A stretch of 44,479 nucleotides of DNA from positions 1-44,479 of the forward strand of contig CABYDR010000008.1 in the NCBI GenBank assembly GCA_902517795.1, given 5' to 3'. Below are positions 1 through 10,515 of this stretch, piece by piece (within the stretch, counting starts at the first letter, position 1; every line of letters begins with the position of its first letter). A model generated the notes under the pieces. The model made no database searches. It worked only from the letters and a program-made list of their open reading frames with translations, and had not been told where the DNA came from. The translations under genes were made by a program, and so were the position numbers. Source of the stretch: an uncultured Woeseiaceae bacterium. GTDB taxonomy: Bacteria > Pseudomonadota > Gammaproteobacteria > Steroidobacterales > Woeseiaceae.

Positions 1-5
1 TAGCG

Positions 6-1766
6 TTGAGCGAAGTTCCTTTCGAAGTCATGCTAAATTCAGAAAAAAATATCGAGAGCGTTGACCTGTATTACGATGACCAGGTAACTCAACTCACTCC
101 TGATGAGGAGGGTATTTTTTCGGCAAATATACAATTTGACTCTACAGGCCAAAAAGTAATTTCCGTTGTTAGCTCAGGAAGTGAATTAGCAAGTAAACAA
201 ATCAGAGTGATTTCAGGATGGATATCAATTTTACCGCCATTGTTGGCAATCATTATGGCGCTGCTTTTAAGGAATGTTATTCCTGCATTGATTGCCGGAA
301 TTTGGTTTGGTGCAGCAGCACTTTATCCATTGTCGCTATCAGGCATATTTAAAGGACTCTTGGATGGCTTTCAAATCTATGTAGTCAAAGCCCTTTCTAA
401 TGAAGATCATGCCGCAATCATTCTCTTTTCAATGATGATTGGTGGGATGGTAGGAATTATCACGAGAAATGGAGGAATGAATAGCATCGTTATGCTTCTT
501 GTAAGCAAAGCAAAAACTGCAATTGGCGGCCAGGTCTCCGTTTGGTTGATGGGCTTGATGATATTTTTTGATGATTACAGCAATACCTTGGTTGTCGGTA
601 ACACAGCCAGACCTCTCACTGATCACCTTAAGATATCCCGTGAAAAACTCGCATATCTGGTGGATTCAACAGCAGCGCCAGTTGTTTGTATTGCATTAAT
701 CACAACATGGATAGGATACGAAGTTGGTTTGATTGATAGCGCTTTGAAATCCATTCCCGAACTGGATCAGCCAGCCTATACAGTATTTTTGAAATCCATT
801 CCTTATAGCTTCTATCCTATTTTTGCAATCATATTTGTATTCACAGTTGCTTACAGTGGCAAGGATATGGGACCAATGTACGATGCAGAAGTCAGGGCAA
901 GAAAGGGTCAAGTCATCCCAGAAAGCAAGGAAAATACCCCTGCAATTCACGGAGACAATCTTGAGCCCAAGGCCGGGGTTAGAATGCGGGCCATTAATGC
1001 ATTTATGCCTATAGTGGTATTGATTGTTTCTCTTCTTTGTGGGCTCTATGTAACTGGAGAGGGAGAAAATTTAACGGAAATCATAGGATCAGCAAATTCA
1101 TACACTGCCATGCTCTGGGCTTCATTGTTGGGAGCAATGGTCGCGGCAATTATGTCCATTACCCAGAAAATACTCACTATCCATGAAACTGTCGATGCAT
1201 GGTTTGGAGGTGTTAAAGCAATGTTATTCGCTATGATTATCCTAATACTTGCTTGGGCACTGTCGGATATCAGTAAAGAACTGCACACAGCAAATTATTT
1301 GATTTCAGTATTGGCAGATACATTACCAGCACAAATGGTACCAGTAACCGTTTTTTTATTATCGGCTGTCACAGCCTTTACCACAGGAACCAGTTGGGGA
1401 ACACTGGGTATCTTAATGCCGTTGGTTATACCGTTGTGTTGGGCTGTAATGCAAATCAACGGAATTGCTGATGCAGAACACATGCATATTCTGTATTCTG
1501 CTATTGCTTGTAATTTAGCCGGGGCAGTTTGGGGGGATCATTGTTCACCAATTTCAGATACAACGGTTCTTTCATCAATGGCAAGCGGGTGCGATCATAT
1601 TGAGCATGTGAGAACTCAGATGCCATATGCAGTTCTTGTTGGTGTTGTTGCAATTTTAACCGGAACAATTCCGGGTGCTTTTGGCCTTTCACCTATAATT
1701 TCAATCTTGCTGGGTTCACTGATATTGGTCGGAATACTGCTCTATTTCGGAAAAAGGGCTCATTAA
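6..1766 (+). CDS. NhaC-family Na+/H+ antiporter-like membrane protein with an N-terminal soluble extension; probably 5'-truncated by the window edge
   Basis: Many hydrophobic helices; NhaC-like segments (FFDDYSNTLVVGNTARPLTD, GTSWGTLGILMPLVIPL, GAVWGDHCSPISDTTVLSS). The frame stays open to the window edge, so the TTG at 6 may not be the true start. Confidence 0.85.
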   Translation: MSEVPFEVMLNSEKNIESVDLYYDDQVTQLTPDEEGIFSANIQFDSTGQKVISVVSSGSELASKQIRVISGWISILPPLLAIIMALLLRNVIPALIAGIWFGAAALYPLSLSGIFKGLLDGFQIYVVKALSNEDHAAIILFSMMIGGMVGIITRNGGMNSIVMLLVSKAKTAIGGQVSVWLMGLMIFFDDYSNTLVVGNTARPLTDHLKISREKLAYLVDSTAAPVVCIALITTWIGYEVGLIDSALKSIPELDQPAYTVFLKSIPYSFYPIFAIIFVFTVAYSGKDMGPMYDAEVRARKGQVIPESKENTPAIHGDNLEPKAGVRMRAINAFMPIVVLIVSLLCGLYVTGEGENLTEIIGSANSYTAMLWASLLGAMVAAIMSITQKILTIHETVDAWFGGVKAMLFAMIILILAWALSDISKELHTANYLISVLADTLPAQMVPVTVFLLSAVTAFTTGTSWGTLGILMPLVIPLCWAVMQINGIADAEHMHILYSAIACNLAGAVWGDHCSPISDTTVLSSMASGCDHIEHVRTQMPYAVLVGVVAILTGTIPGAFGLSPIISILLGSLILVGILLYFGKRAH

Positions 1767-1875
1767 CAGATAAACTAACTTGGATGGTATTGAAAGTTCA
1801 TAGCATGATATTGAAAATGAACAATGATATCACTTGGTGTAATATATAAAAAAATTTTTAATTTAGGAGAGTCCT

Positions 1876-2640
1876 ATGTTTCGTTTAGCATTGTGTGTAT
1901 TAACTTTATTGTCTACTTCTGCAGCTTTTGCACAGAATAATATTGACGAAAAAGTAATGTCGGCCCTTAAGTCGGATATAAGAACATCAGCCGAAATGGC
2001 TAGAGATCAGAATAGAAAGCCACTAGAAACTTTAAACTTTTTTCGCATGAAAGATAATATGCGAGTACTTGAGCTTGTTCCTGGTGGAGGATGGTATACC
2101 AAAATACTCGCTCCAGTTCTTGAGGAGAACGGTGAATTGTATGTGTCTGTCTGGACAGATCGGCTTCAGAATGGATTGCTTTCACAAGAAGCTTTTGACC
2201 ATGTAAATGTTATAGGAGGAATAAACCCCAATAGAAATGGTGTAGATTGTGGAACTTTAGCTCAATGCAGATTGAATACCATTAGAGATGTTGATTTCGG
2301 TGTGAAAGATCTTGATTTGGTTGTCACTTTCAGAAATATGCACAATTTTGACGTGAATGGAAGAAAAGCTGTAAACGAAGCCACATTCAATGCGCTCAAA
2401 TCTGGTGGATACTATGGAGTGATTGATCACACGAGACGTCACATGCAGCCTATGACAGGCGAAGTATGGCGAAGAGCCGATCCAATTCAAATCACAAAAG
2501 AGCTTTTAGATATTGGTTTTGAGCTTGTTGATTACTCTGATCTTCACTACAGATCCGATGATGAACTGAGATATGAGGTAGGTAGAAAATCTGTGACTGG
2601 GAATACAGATAGATTTACTTTTCTTTTTAGAAAGCCTTAA
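1876..2640 (+). CDS. Predicted secreted class I SAM-dependent methyltransferase (COG4798-like)
   Basis: Signal peptide MFRLALCVLTLLSTSAAFAQ; motif MRVLELVPGGGWYTKILAPVL; SD-like aggag upstream. Confidence 0.8.
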   Translation: MFRLALCVLTLLSTSAAFAQNNIDEKVMSALKSDIRTSAEMARDQNRKPLETLNFFRMKDNMRVLELVPGGGWYTKILAPVLEENGELYVSVWTDRLQNGLLSQEAFDHVNVIGGINPNRNGVDCGTLAQCRLNTIRDVDFGVKDLDLVVTFRNMHNFDVNGRKAVNEATFNALKSGGYYGVIDHTRRHMQPMTGEVWRRADPIQITKELLDIGFELVDYSDLHYRSDDELRYEVGRKSVTGNTDRFTFLFRKP

Positions 2641-2699
2641 TCTGGATTTATATGCCATTAAAAATTAGAGATGATTGGTAACAAAAAAGAGCTTATTTT

Positions 2700-3452
2700 A
2701 TGAGCAATAGGCCCATAATTGCGGTCCCTGCTGACAGAAAACTCGTCGGCATTCATCCTTTTCATATGGTGGGTGAAAAATATCTCAAAGCTATAAAGGA
2801 AGTATCCATGGGAGTACCATGGATCATTCCTGCGTTGGGTTATGACGATGTAACAGAGGATATACTCGATAGTGTCGATGGTGTGTTTCTTACTGGAAGT
2901 TACTCAAATATTGAGCCGCATCACTACGGCAAAGAGGAAAGTAGGCCGGGAACTCTTCATGATCCAGAGAGAGACGGAACTGTTCTTCCACTAATAGGGG
3001 AGGTTTTGGAAAGAGGAATTCCTTTATTTGCTGTATGCAGAGGATTTCAGGAGTTAAACGTGCATTTAGGGGGTACCATTCATCAACATTTGCATGAAAT
3101 AGAGGGGAATTTTGATCATCGTGAAAATAATGCAGATGACATAAATACTCAGTATGGACCTGCTCACAAAATATCAATTCACAGAGATTCAATGCTTTAT
3201 GATCTTCTGGGCGAGACAGAGGCAGAAGTGAATTCGTTGCATGGGCAAGGCATAAATAAACTGGCACCGAATGTCACAGTTGAAGCGGAAGCAGAAGATG
3301 GCGTAATCGAAGCGTTTAAGGTCAATAATTCGAAAGCTTTTGCATACGCGGTTCAGTGGCACCCAGAATGGAAAGCCAATGAAAATAATTTATCACGCTT
3401 ATTATTCAGTGCATTTGGGTCGGCTTGTTTGGAATATGCAAAAAATAAATAA
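2700..3452 (+). CDS. puuD: Gamma-glutamyl-GABA hydrolase, class I glutamine amidotransferase-like
   Basis: PLFAVCRGFQELNVHLGGTIHQ nucleophile motif, AVQWHPEW His motif; next to puuA. Confidence 0.88.
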   Translation: MSNRPIIAVPADRKLVGIHPFHMVGEKYLKAIKEVSMGVPWIIPALGYDDVTEDILDSVDGVFLTGSYSNIEPHHYGKEESRPGTLHDPERDGTVLPLIGEVLERGIPLFAVCRGFQELNVHLGGTIHQHLHEIEGNFDHRENNADDINTQYGPAHKISIHRDSMLYDLLGETEAEVNSLHGQGINKLAPNVTVEAEAEDGVIEAFKVNNSKAFAYAVQWHPEWKANENNLSRLLFSAFGSACLEYAKNK

Positions 3453-3481
3453 AATAAGATAACTAAAGGTATCGGAACTTA

Positions 3482-4813
3482 ATGGAAAAAAATAATAAAT
3501 TTAAAAAATGGTTTGAAGAGCACGAAGTAGAAGATCTTGAGGTGCTTGTTCCAGATATGGCGGGCGCAGCCAGAGGAAAAATGATACCAGTCTCCAGTTT
3601 TGGGGAAGGCGAGATGAAAATGCCGGAGGGGATATTTGGTCAGACTATCACCGGAAACTATTTTGAAAGTGAGAATAATGTTGAAGACAGAGATATGCTG
3701 TTGGAGCCCAATATTAATACTCTCTGTATGGTCCCATGGATGGAGATACCAACCGCATCATTAATTTTTAATGGTTTTACTAAAGAGGGAGCAGCAATTG
3801 AGTCTGCACCTAGACGAGTGTTGCAAAACGTACTGGAACTCTATTCAAAAAAAGGCTGGAGGCCAGTGGTTGCTCCAGAAGCAGAATTCTATTTGCTTAA
3901 TCCTTCCAATGATTTTCATAACGAAATTGAACCTCCTCAAGGTAGATTGGGGATTACCGATACAACCAAACAACCCTACAGCTTAGATTCAATGAACAAT
4001 TTTGATCCATTTATCAATCAAGTTTATGAGTACAGTGAAATCCAGGGCATCTCGATAGATAATATTTCCCAGGAAATGGGGCCAGCACAATTAGAGATAA
4101 ATTTCGTGCACGGAGATCCGTTATCCTTAGCTGATCAGGTTTTTCGCTTTAAGCGCATTGTTAAAGAGGTTGCTATCCAGCATGAGATGCACGCTACATT
4201 CATGGCCAGGCCGATTACTGGTGAAGCTGGAAGTGCCCTGCATGTTCATCAAAGTGTCATGGATGAGAGCGATAATAATATCTTCACTAATGAGGATGGC
4301 TCTGTGTCTGAGACATTTCTTCATTATATAGGCGGATTACAGAAATATATCCCTGACTCTCTACTGATATTCGCACCGTATGCAAATTCTTACAGAAGGT
4401 TTTTAAGTTATTGGTCATCCCCAGTAAATCTGGAATGGGCGATTGATAACAGGAGTGTTGGATTGAGAGTACCGGACTCTGATCCTGAAAATCGAAGAGT
4501 TGAAAATAGACTGGGTGGATCTGATGTGAATCCATATCTGGCTCTGGCTGCAACACTTGCTTGTGGATATTTAGGAATGACAGAGAAATTAAAACCCAGA
4601 GATGCAATTGAGGGGAGCGCTTATGATTTGCCTTTTGACTTACATCGTCATATATACGCCTCCATTGATGCATTTTCATCGAGTGAAGCCATGAGGAGTG
4701 TGTTGGGAGATACTTTTGTTGATATGTATACAGGAATAAAGCAAAAAGAGCATGAGCAATTTCAGGAAATTATCACTCCTTGGGAAAGAGAGCACATTAC
4801 CCTTAATGTCTGA
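3482..4813 (+). CDS. puuA: Glutamine synthetase family, gamma-glutamylputrescine synthetase-like
   Basis: GS catalytic-domain motifs (PEAEFYL, GSALHVHQSV, NRSVGLRVPDSDPENRRVENRLGGSDVNPYLALAATLACG); polyamine gene context. Confidence 0.85.
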   Translation: MEKNNKFKKWFEEHEVEDLEVLVPDMAGAARGKMIPVSSFGEGEMKMPEGIFGQTITGNYFESENNVEDRDMLLEPNINTLCMVPWMEIPTASLIFNGFTKEGAAIESAPRRVLQNVLELYSKKGWRPVVAPEAEFYLLNPSNDFHNEIEPPQGRLGITDTTKQPYSLDSMNNFDPFINQVYEYSEIQGISIDNISQEMGPAQLEINFVHGDPLSLADQVFRFKRIVKEVAIQHEMHATFMARPITGEAGSALHVHQSVMDESDNNIFTNEDGSVSETFLHYIGGLQKYIPDSLLIFAPYANSYRRFLSYWSSPVNLEWAIDNRSVGLRVPDSDPENRRVENRLGGSDVNPYLALAATLACGYLGMTEKLKPRDAIEGSAYDLPFDLHRHIYASIDAFSSSEAMRSVLGDTFVDMYTGIKQKEHEQFQEIITPWEREHITLNV

Positions 4814-4909
4814 TCATATTATGAATTTTTTTGCCATGATATGAAATTATGTGAGACATAACTTTCGTTAATAAATAAAATATTAAACAACTATCCAAGG
4901 AGAAGCATA

Positions 4910-6280
4910 ATGTCATTTTTAGAAGATCGCTCAAAAACAGATTGGCAGTCCTTGGACAGTGAGCATTATCTCCATCCATTTACTGATCATAAGGACCTTG
5001 GAAATAAGAGTAGGATTATAGCCAAGGCAGATGGTGTATACGTATACGATATTGATGGCAATCAAATACTGGATGGAATGTCAGGATTGTGGTGTGTGAA
5101 CATTGGCTACGGAAGAAGCGAGCTATCTGAAGCAGCTGCCACACAACTCAATGAATTACCCTACTACAACAGCTTTTTTCAGTGCGCTAATCCACCCTCA
5201 ATTGAATTAGCGAACAAACTGGATAAAATCACTCAGAAGCAATTTAACAGAGTCTTCTATACGGGTTCTGGCTCAGAATCAATAGACACAATGATAAGGA
5301 TTGTCAGGCGATATTGGGAAGTATTAGGGCACCCAAATAAGAAAACAATAATCGCACGAAAAAATGCTTATCATGGCTCAACTATTGCTGGAGTCAGTCT
5401 TGGTGGAATGAATGCTATGCATAAGCAAGGCGGTCCTCTGCTTCCAGGAATAGAACATGTGGATCAACCGTATTGGTTCGAATCAGATAGGAGTCACAGC
5501 CCGGATGATTTCGGAAAAAAAGTGGCTTCACAATTAGAAGAAAAAATCCTAGAAATAGGAGTGGATAATATCGCAGCTTTTGTAGGCGAACCTATTCAGG
5601 GGGCTGGGGGTGTTATTATACCACCCGATTCATACTGGCCCGAAATTCAGAGAATTTGCAATCATTATGGGATTCTCATGGTCACCGATGAGGTAATTTG
5701 TGGTTTTGGTAGGTTAGGTGAATGGTTTGGTGCCGATCATTTTCAGATTAAACCGGATCTTATGACATTCGCAAAAGGTGTAACTTCTGGTTATTTGCCG
5801 CTTGGTGGGGTTATGGTAAGTGAAAAAGTTTCCAGTGCAATTATTGATAAAGGTGGAGAATTTGCCCATGGCTTCACTTATTCTGGTCATCCAGCTTCTT
5901 GTGCTGTTGCAATAGAAAATATTCGTATTTTGGATGAAGAAAACCTTGTATTAAGAACAAAAAATGAGATAGGTCCTTATTTACAAAATAAATGGAAATC
6001 TCTTGAGGATCATCCAATCGTTGGGGAGACTCGAATGGTTGGTTTGATGGGTGCTATGGAGCTTGTACCTCAAAAAGATAATCCTCAGCGTTTTGATGAT
6101 AAATCGACTGCAGGCATGACATTCAGAAATTTTGCAGTTAATAACGGCTTAGTCATGAGAGCTGTGGGTGATACTATCGTTACAGCACCACCTTTGGTTA
6201 TTTCAGAAGAAGAAGTGGATGAGATGGTTGAAAAGGCATGGATGTGTCTCGATCACACCCAGTCTGAAATGACGAACTAG
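4910..6280 (+). CDS. spuC: Class III aminotransferase, putrescine/polyamine:pyruvate aminotransferase-like
   Basis: PLP fold-type I class III motifs (YTGSGSESIDTMIRIVRRYW, TDEVICGFGRLGEWFGAD, FAKGVTSGYLPLGGVMV, GFTYSGHP); context. Confidence 0.78.
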   Translation: MSFLEDRSKTDWQSLDSEHYLHPFTDHKDLGNKSRIIAKADGVYVYDIDGNQILDGMSGLWCVNIGYGRSELSEAAATQLNELPYYNSFFQCANPPSIELANKLDKITQKQFNRVFYTGSGSESIDTMIRIVRRYWEVLGHPNKKTIIARKNAYHGSTIAGVSLGGMNAMHKQGGPLLPGIEHVDQPYWFESDRSHSPDDFGKKVASQLEEKILEIGVDNIAAFVGEPIQGAGGVIIPPDSYWPEIQRICNHYGILMVTDEVICGFGRLGEWFGADHFQIKPDLMTFAKGVTSGYLPLGGVMVSEKVSSAIIDKGGEFAHGFTYSGHPASCAVAIENIRILDEENLVLRTKNEIGPYLQNKWKSLEDHPIVGETRMVGLMGAMELVPQKDNPQRFDDKSTAGMTFRNFAVNNGLVMRAVGDTIVTAPPLVISEEEVDEMVEKAWMCLDHTQSEMTN

Positions 6281-6300
6281 ATATTAAATAAGAGATTACA

Positions 6301-7266
6301 ATGAACGATAAAATAAAAAAAGAAAGACCTGAACTTTATGGTATGAATTTAGAGCCAACCTACTCAGGATCAACGACCTTCTTTCGAAGGGAGTCATCAA
6401 AAGATCTTAAAGGGGTAGATCTTGCCGTTACAGGTATTCCTCTCGATACAGCAGTTACGAACAGGCCTGGAACTAGATTTGGACCAAGGGCGGTTAGAAC
6501 AGCATCTACAATCTTAGCCTGGGAAAAACCATATGGAATGGATTTTAATCCGGTTGAAAAAATTGCAATGGTCGATTATGGCGATTGCCATTTTGATTTT
6601 GGTGTACCAGAGTCGGTTCCTGCCTTCATAGAAGAGCATATCTCGACAATTTTAAGCGGAGGGTCTTCAGTTTTTTCGATTGGTGGAGATCATTTCGTGA
6701 GCTATCCAATACTTAAAGCGTTTGCGAAAAAAGTTCAGGAGCCAATATCTTTGATTCAGTTTGATGCGCATACCGATACATGGGAAACAGGCGAAGGAAA
6801 TGAGCCTGCTGATGAGAATAGAATTGATCATGGAACTATGTTTTACCAAGCTACCAATGATGGAATTCTCGATCCAAAAAGTTCTGTTCAAATAGGCATC
6901 AGGACAGAAAATCCAGATACCATGGGATTTAATATACTTGATGCGCCATGGGTTCACAGTAATGGTATAGATGCGGTTATCAAAAAAACTAAAGAAATTG
7001 TTGGCACAAAGCCAGTCTACATGACATTCGATATCGATTGCCTTGATCCTAGCTATGCACCTGGAACCGGAACCCCCGTTTGCGGAGGATTAAGTACACA
7101 TCAGGCTATGAGTATTATTCGAGGCCTCTCAGGGATCAATCTGATTGGTATGGATCTTGTTGAGGTATCGCCAGCCTATGATGTTGGTGAGATTACAGCA
7201 CTTGCAGGCGCTCATGTAGCAATGGAAATGATTGGTGTTTTTGCATCTAAGCCCGAATTTAACTAA
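6301..7266 (+). CDS. speB: Agmatinase
   Basis: Ureohydrolase metal motifs GGDHFVSYPIL, DAHTDTW, FDIDCLDPSYAPGTGTP; closely resembles recalled E. coli SpeB including MDLVEVSPAYDVGEITALA. Confidence 0.9.
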   Translation: MNDKIKKERPELYGMNLEPTYSGSTTFFRRESSKDLKGVDLAVTGIPLDTAVTNRPGTRFGPRAVRTASTILAWEKPYGMDFNPVEKIAMVDYGDCHFDFGVPESVPAFIEEHISTILSGGSSVFSIGGDHFVSYPILKAFAKKVQEPISLIQFDAHTDTWETGEGNEPADENRIDHGTMFYQATNDGILDPKSSVQIGIRTENPDTMGFNILDAPWVHSNGIDAVIKKTKEIVGTKPVYMTFDIDCLDPSYAPGTGTPVCGGLSTHQAMSIIRGLSGINLIGMDLVEVSPAYDVGEITALAGAHVAMEMIGVFASKPEFN

Positions 7267-7275
7267 GAAAAGCCG

Positions 7276-8562
7276 ATGAAAGAGACATCCGAACATACAA
7301 ACTCATATTACGCGGCATCGAAAAACTGGCAGACAGATTATCCGAAGCTGGAAGGTGACCATCATTGTGATGTCGCAATAGTTGGAGGAGGGTTTACCGG
7401 TGTTTCAGCCGCCCTTCGTTTAATTGAGCACGGCTACAAGGTTGCCGTGGTAGAAGCAAACAGGATCAGTTGGGGTGCATCTGGAAGGAATGGAGGGCAA
7501 CTGATCGATGGTTTCGTAATGGATCTGGATAAATTTGAGAAAAAAGTTGGAAAAATAGGCGCCGAAATTGCTTACCAAATGGGTATTGAATCCAGAGATG
7601 TTGTTTTAGAGAGAATAAAAAAACACTCCATTGATTGCGATTTGAAATTCGGATTTTTAGACGTCGCTATGAATCAGGGTGACATTGATGATTTTCATGA
7701 GTGGCTGGAAGAAAAACAAGAAAATAATTATCCGCACAAAATGGAATTCATCGCTCAAGAGAATCTAAAGCAACATGTGGGTTCTGATAAATACATCGCC
7801 GGTGTAGTAAATTACGGTAATGGCCACTTACATCCTCTAAATCTCTGTATCGGTGAGGCACGAGCGATAGTAGATCAGGGAGGAGCGATATTTGAGCAGA
7901 GCCAAGTTAAAAAAATTAAACACGGTGAAAATCCCAAATTGATAACAGAGAATGGCGTAGTTCATGCAAAAAAAGTCATTCTTGCTGGAAACGCTTATCT
8001 AAGAAAAACAGAACCAAAGCTTGCGGGTGCCGTTATACCTGCAGGAAGTTATATTATTGCAACAGAGCCATTATCAGAGTCCCTTGCAAATGAATTATTG
8101 CCTTCAGACATGGCGGTATGTGATCAAAGGGTGGGTCTAGATTACTACAGACTTTCAGCCGATAGAAGAATGCTATTTGGCGGTCTTTGTAATTATTCTG
8201 GAAGAAATCCAAAGAGCATTAAAGGTGTCTTGCAACCCAAAATGCTGAATGTTTTCCCTCAGCTCGTAGGAAAAAGAATAGACTATGAGTGGGGTGGTTA
8301 TATCGGAATAAGCATAAATCGTATTCCTCAAATGGGAAGGATCCAGAACAATACATACTATGTTCAAGGTTACTCTGGTCACGGACTGTGTCCAACTCAT
8401 ATCGCAGGCAATGTTATCGCTGATGCCATTGTTGGTGATACAGAACGTTTCGACGTTTTTGAAAAGGTGAAACACATCAGACTGCCAGGAGGATTGTGGT
8501 TTGCTAATCCTGCTCTTGCATTAGGCATGATGTGGTTTCGCTTAAAAGAATTACTGGCTTAA
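7276..8562 (+). CDS. puuB: FAD-dependent oxidoreductase, gamma-glutamylputrescine oxidase-like
   Basis: DVAIVGGGFTGVSAALRLIEHGYKVAVVEA, WGASGRNGGQLIDGF (DAO family); adjacency to puuDA. Confidence 0.83.
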   Translation: MKETSEHTNSYYAASKNWQTDYPKLEGDHHCDVAIVGGGFTGVSAALRLIEHGYKVAVVEANRISWGASGRNGGQLIDGFVMDLDKFEKKVGKIGAEIAYQMGIESRDVVLERIKKHSIDCDLKFGFLDVAMNQGDIDDFHEWLEEKQENNYPHKMEFIAQENLKQHVGSDKYIAGVVNYGNGHLHPLNLCIGEARAIVDQGGAIFEQSQVKKIKHGENPKLITENGVVHAKKVILAGNAYLRKTEPKLAGAVIPAGSYIIATEPLSESLANELLPSDMAVCDQRVGLDYYRLSADRRMLFGGLCNYSGRNPKSIKGVLQPKMLNVFPQLVGKRIDYEWGGYIGISINRIPQMGRIQNNTYYVQGYSGHGLCPTHIAGNVIADAIVGDTERFDVFEKVKHIRLPGGLWFANPALALGMMWFRLKELLA

Positions 8563-8577
8563 CTTGGTACTTTATAT

Positions 8578-10485
8578 TTGAAAAAAAAACACAACATTAA
8601 TAGACGCGACTTTATAAACGGCTTTGCACTGAGTCTTGCTGCTGGCGGAAGCCTCTCACCCATTGAGATACTCGCTAACGATAAAAGACGCTATCCACCA
8701 GCATTAATGGGGATGCGCGGCAGCAATCCAGGATCCTTTGAAGTCGCGCATGCGCTTGCTTGGGGCGGTGCAAAATTTGATAAACCAAAAATACAAACAG
8801 ATAATGATTATGATCTCGTTGTAGTGGGGGGAGGGATATCAGGTCTTTCTGCAGCTTATTTTTTTAGGCAGCGATACGGTAATGACGCAAAAATTCTGAT
8901 ACTGGATAATCACGATGATTTTGGAGGCCATGCAAGACGAAATGAATTTAATGTGAATGGCGAGGAGCTAATCTGCTATGGAGGAAGTCAATCTATTGAT
9001 ACGCCAAGTGCATATTCATCCGTCTCAGCAAAATTACTTAAAGACATAAATATTCATACTGAAAGATTTTATGAATATTACGATCAAAATTTCTTTGACA
9101 AAAATAGATTAGAAAGAGGTCTCTATTTTAGTAGTGATGTCTACGGAAAAGATATTGTAGCGAAAGATAGTTTAAGAAGAAGCATCACTAAGAAAGATGA
9201 GAGTATTCATAAGCTAATTGATAGTTATCCGATAAAAGATGACTCCAAAAGAGCGCTCATCTCGCTTTTAAGCGATAAAAGTGATCACTTAAAAGAAATT
9301 AAGTCTCAGTCAAAGAAAATAGAATTCATGAGAAACACCAGCTACAGTAATTTCCTAAGAAGTCATCTAAAAATGCCTGAGGAAGTTGTGGGCTTGTATC
9401 GTGACGGAATCAAGGGTTTATGGGGTGTTGGATGGGATGCACTATCTACCATGGAAGCATACAACTACGACATGCCTGGCACACATTATTTTGATTTTGT
9501 TCTACCAGATGATGATCCAAGTAGAGGTCATATAACTGCTTCTGAGAAATCTAATGACCGCGAAGAACCCTATATTTTTCATTTTCCTGACGGCAATGCG
9601 AGTATTCCTCGTGCTTTGGTAAGAGAGCTAATACCAGGTTCTATCCCGGGAAATACTATGGAAGATCTCGTTAGTGCCAAGGTGAATTATGATGAATTGG
9701 ATTCAAGCTATTCAAAAGTAAAAATTCGATTGGATTCAACGGTAGTGAATGTTCAACATACGCCGGACGAAAAAAGTGTAGATGTAAGATATGTGAAAAA
9801 TGGCAAGGTATATCGCGTTAGAGGAAATCACGTTGTCATGGCTTGTTACAATAATATGTTGCCATACGTCTGCCCGGAAATCTCAGAAAATCAAATTCAA
9901 TCATTGGCATATGCAACAAAAATCCCACTTGTTTATATCAGTATTGCGGTCAGGAATTGGAACGCATTTCATAATTTGGGTTTTCACAGTTTTAACATTC
10001 CCCAATCAAAATTAATGCATTCTTTTGGTATGGATTTTCCTGTGAGTATGGGCGGTTACAATTATACTTCCAAACCAAATCAACCAACTGTTCTTCACGG
10101 GACTTTCGTTCCAGCAGATCCCGATAAAGGATTAAGCCCAAAACAGCAATCAATAATTGGAAGAAGAAAATTATACGAAATGAATTTCCAAGACTTTGAA
10201 AGTCTTATATATGAGCAATTGGATGGCTCTTTGGGTATGGGTGGGTTTGATATAGAAAGAGATATTGCAGGCATCACAGTAAACAGATGGCCTCACGGGT
10301 ATGCCTGGGAGTACAATGATTATTCGGATCCTCCTGAATTCAATCCATATAATGGACCTCATATTGAAGGAAGAAAACAAATAGGTAGAATTTCAATTGC
10401 TAATTCAGATTCATCGTCATACGCTTATGTTGATGGAGCAATTGATGCTGCAGATCGAGCAGTTAATGAGCAATTGAAGAGCTAA
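8578..10485 (+). CDS. Tat-exported FAD-dependent oxidoreductase, spermidine dehydrogenase (SpdH)-like
   Basis: Twin-arginine signal NRRDFINGFALSLAAGG; YDLVVVGGGISGLSAAYFFRQ dinucleotide-binding motif; polyamine context; TTG start. Confidence 0.72.
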   Translation: MKKKHNINRRDFINGFALSLAAGGSLSPIEILANDKRRYPPALMGMRGSNPGSFEVAHALAWGGAKFDKPKIQTDNDYDLVVVGGGISGLSAAYFFRQRYGNDAKILILDNHDDFGGHARRNEFNVNGEELICYGGSQSIDTPSAYSSVSAKLLKDINIHTERFYEYYDQNFFDKNRLERGLYFSSDVYGKDIVAKDSLRRSITKKDESIHKLIDSYPIKDDSKRALISLLSDKSDHLKEIKSQSKKIEFMRNTSYSNFLRSHLKMPEEVVGLYRDGIKGLWGVGWDALSTMEAYNYDMPGTHYFDFVLPDDDPSRGHITASEKSNDREEPYIFHFPDGNASIPRALVRELIPGSIPGNTMEDLVSAKVNYDELDSSYSKVKIRLDSTVVNVQHTPDEKSVDVRYVKNGKVYRVRGNHVVMACYNNMLPYVCPEISENQIQSLAYATKIPLVYISIAVRNWNAFHNLGFHSFNIPQSKLMHSFGMDFPVSMGGYNYTSKPNQPTVLHGTFVPADPDKGLSPKQQSIIGRRKLYEMNFQDFESLIYEQLDGSLGMGGFDIERDIAGITVNRWPHGYAWEYNDYSDPPEFNPYNGPHIEGRKQIGRISIANSDSSSYAYVDGAIDAADRAVNEQLKS

Positions 10486-10515
10486 TAGTTTGAAAATACG
10501 TTAAGGAGAAAAATT

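Noticed and set aside
2890-3267. Long minus-strand ORF (125 aa) inside puuD
   Set aside because: Antisense shadow of a well-supported CDS; low-complexity, no recognisable motif.
4287-4679. 130-aa minus-strand ORF inside puuA
   Set aside because: Shadow ORF opposite conserved glutamine synthetase motifs; no independent support.
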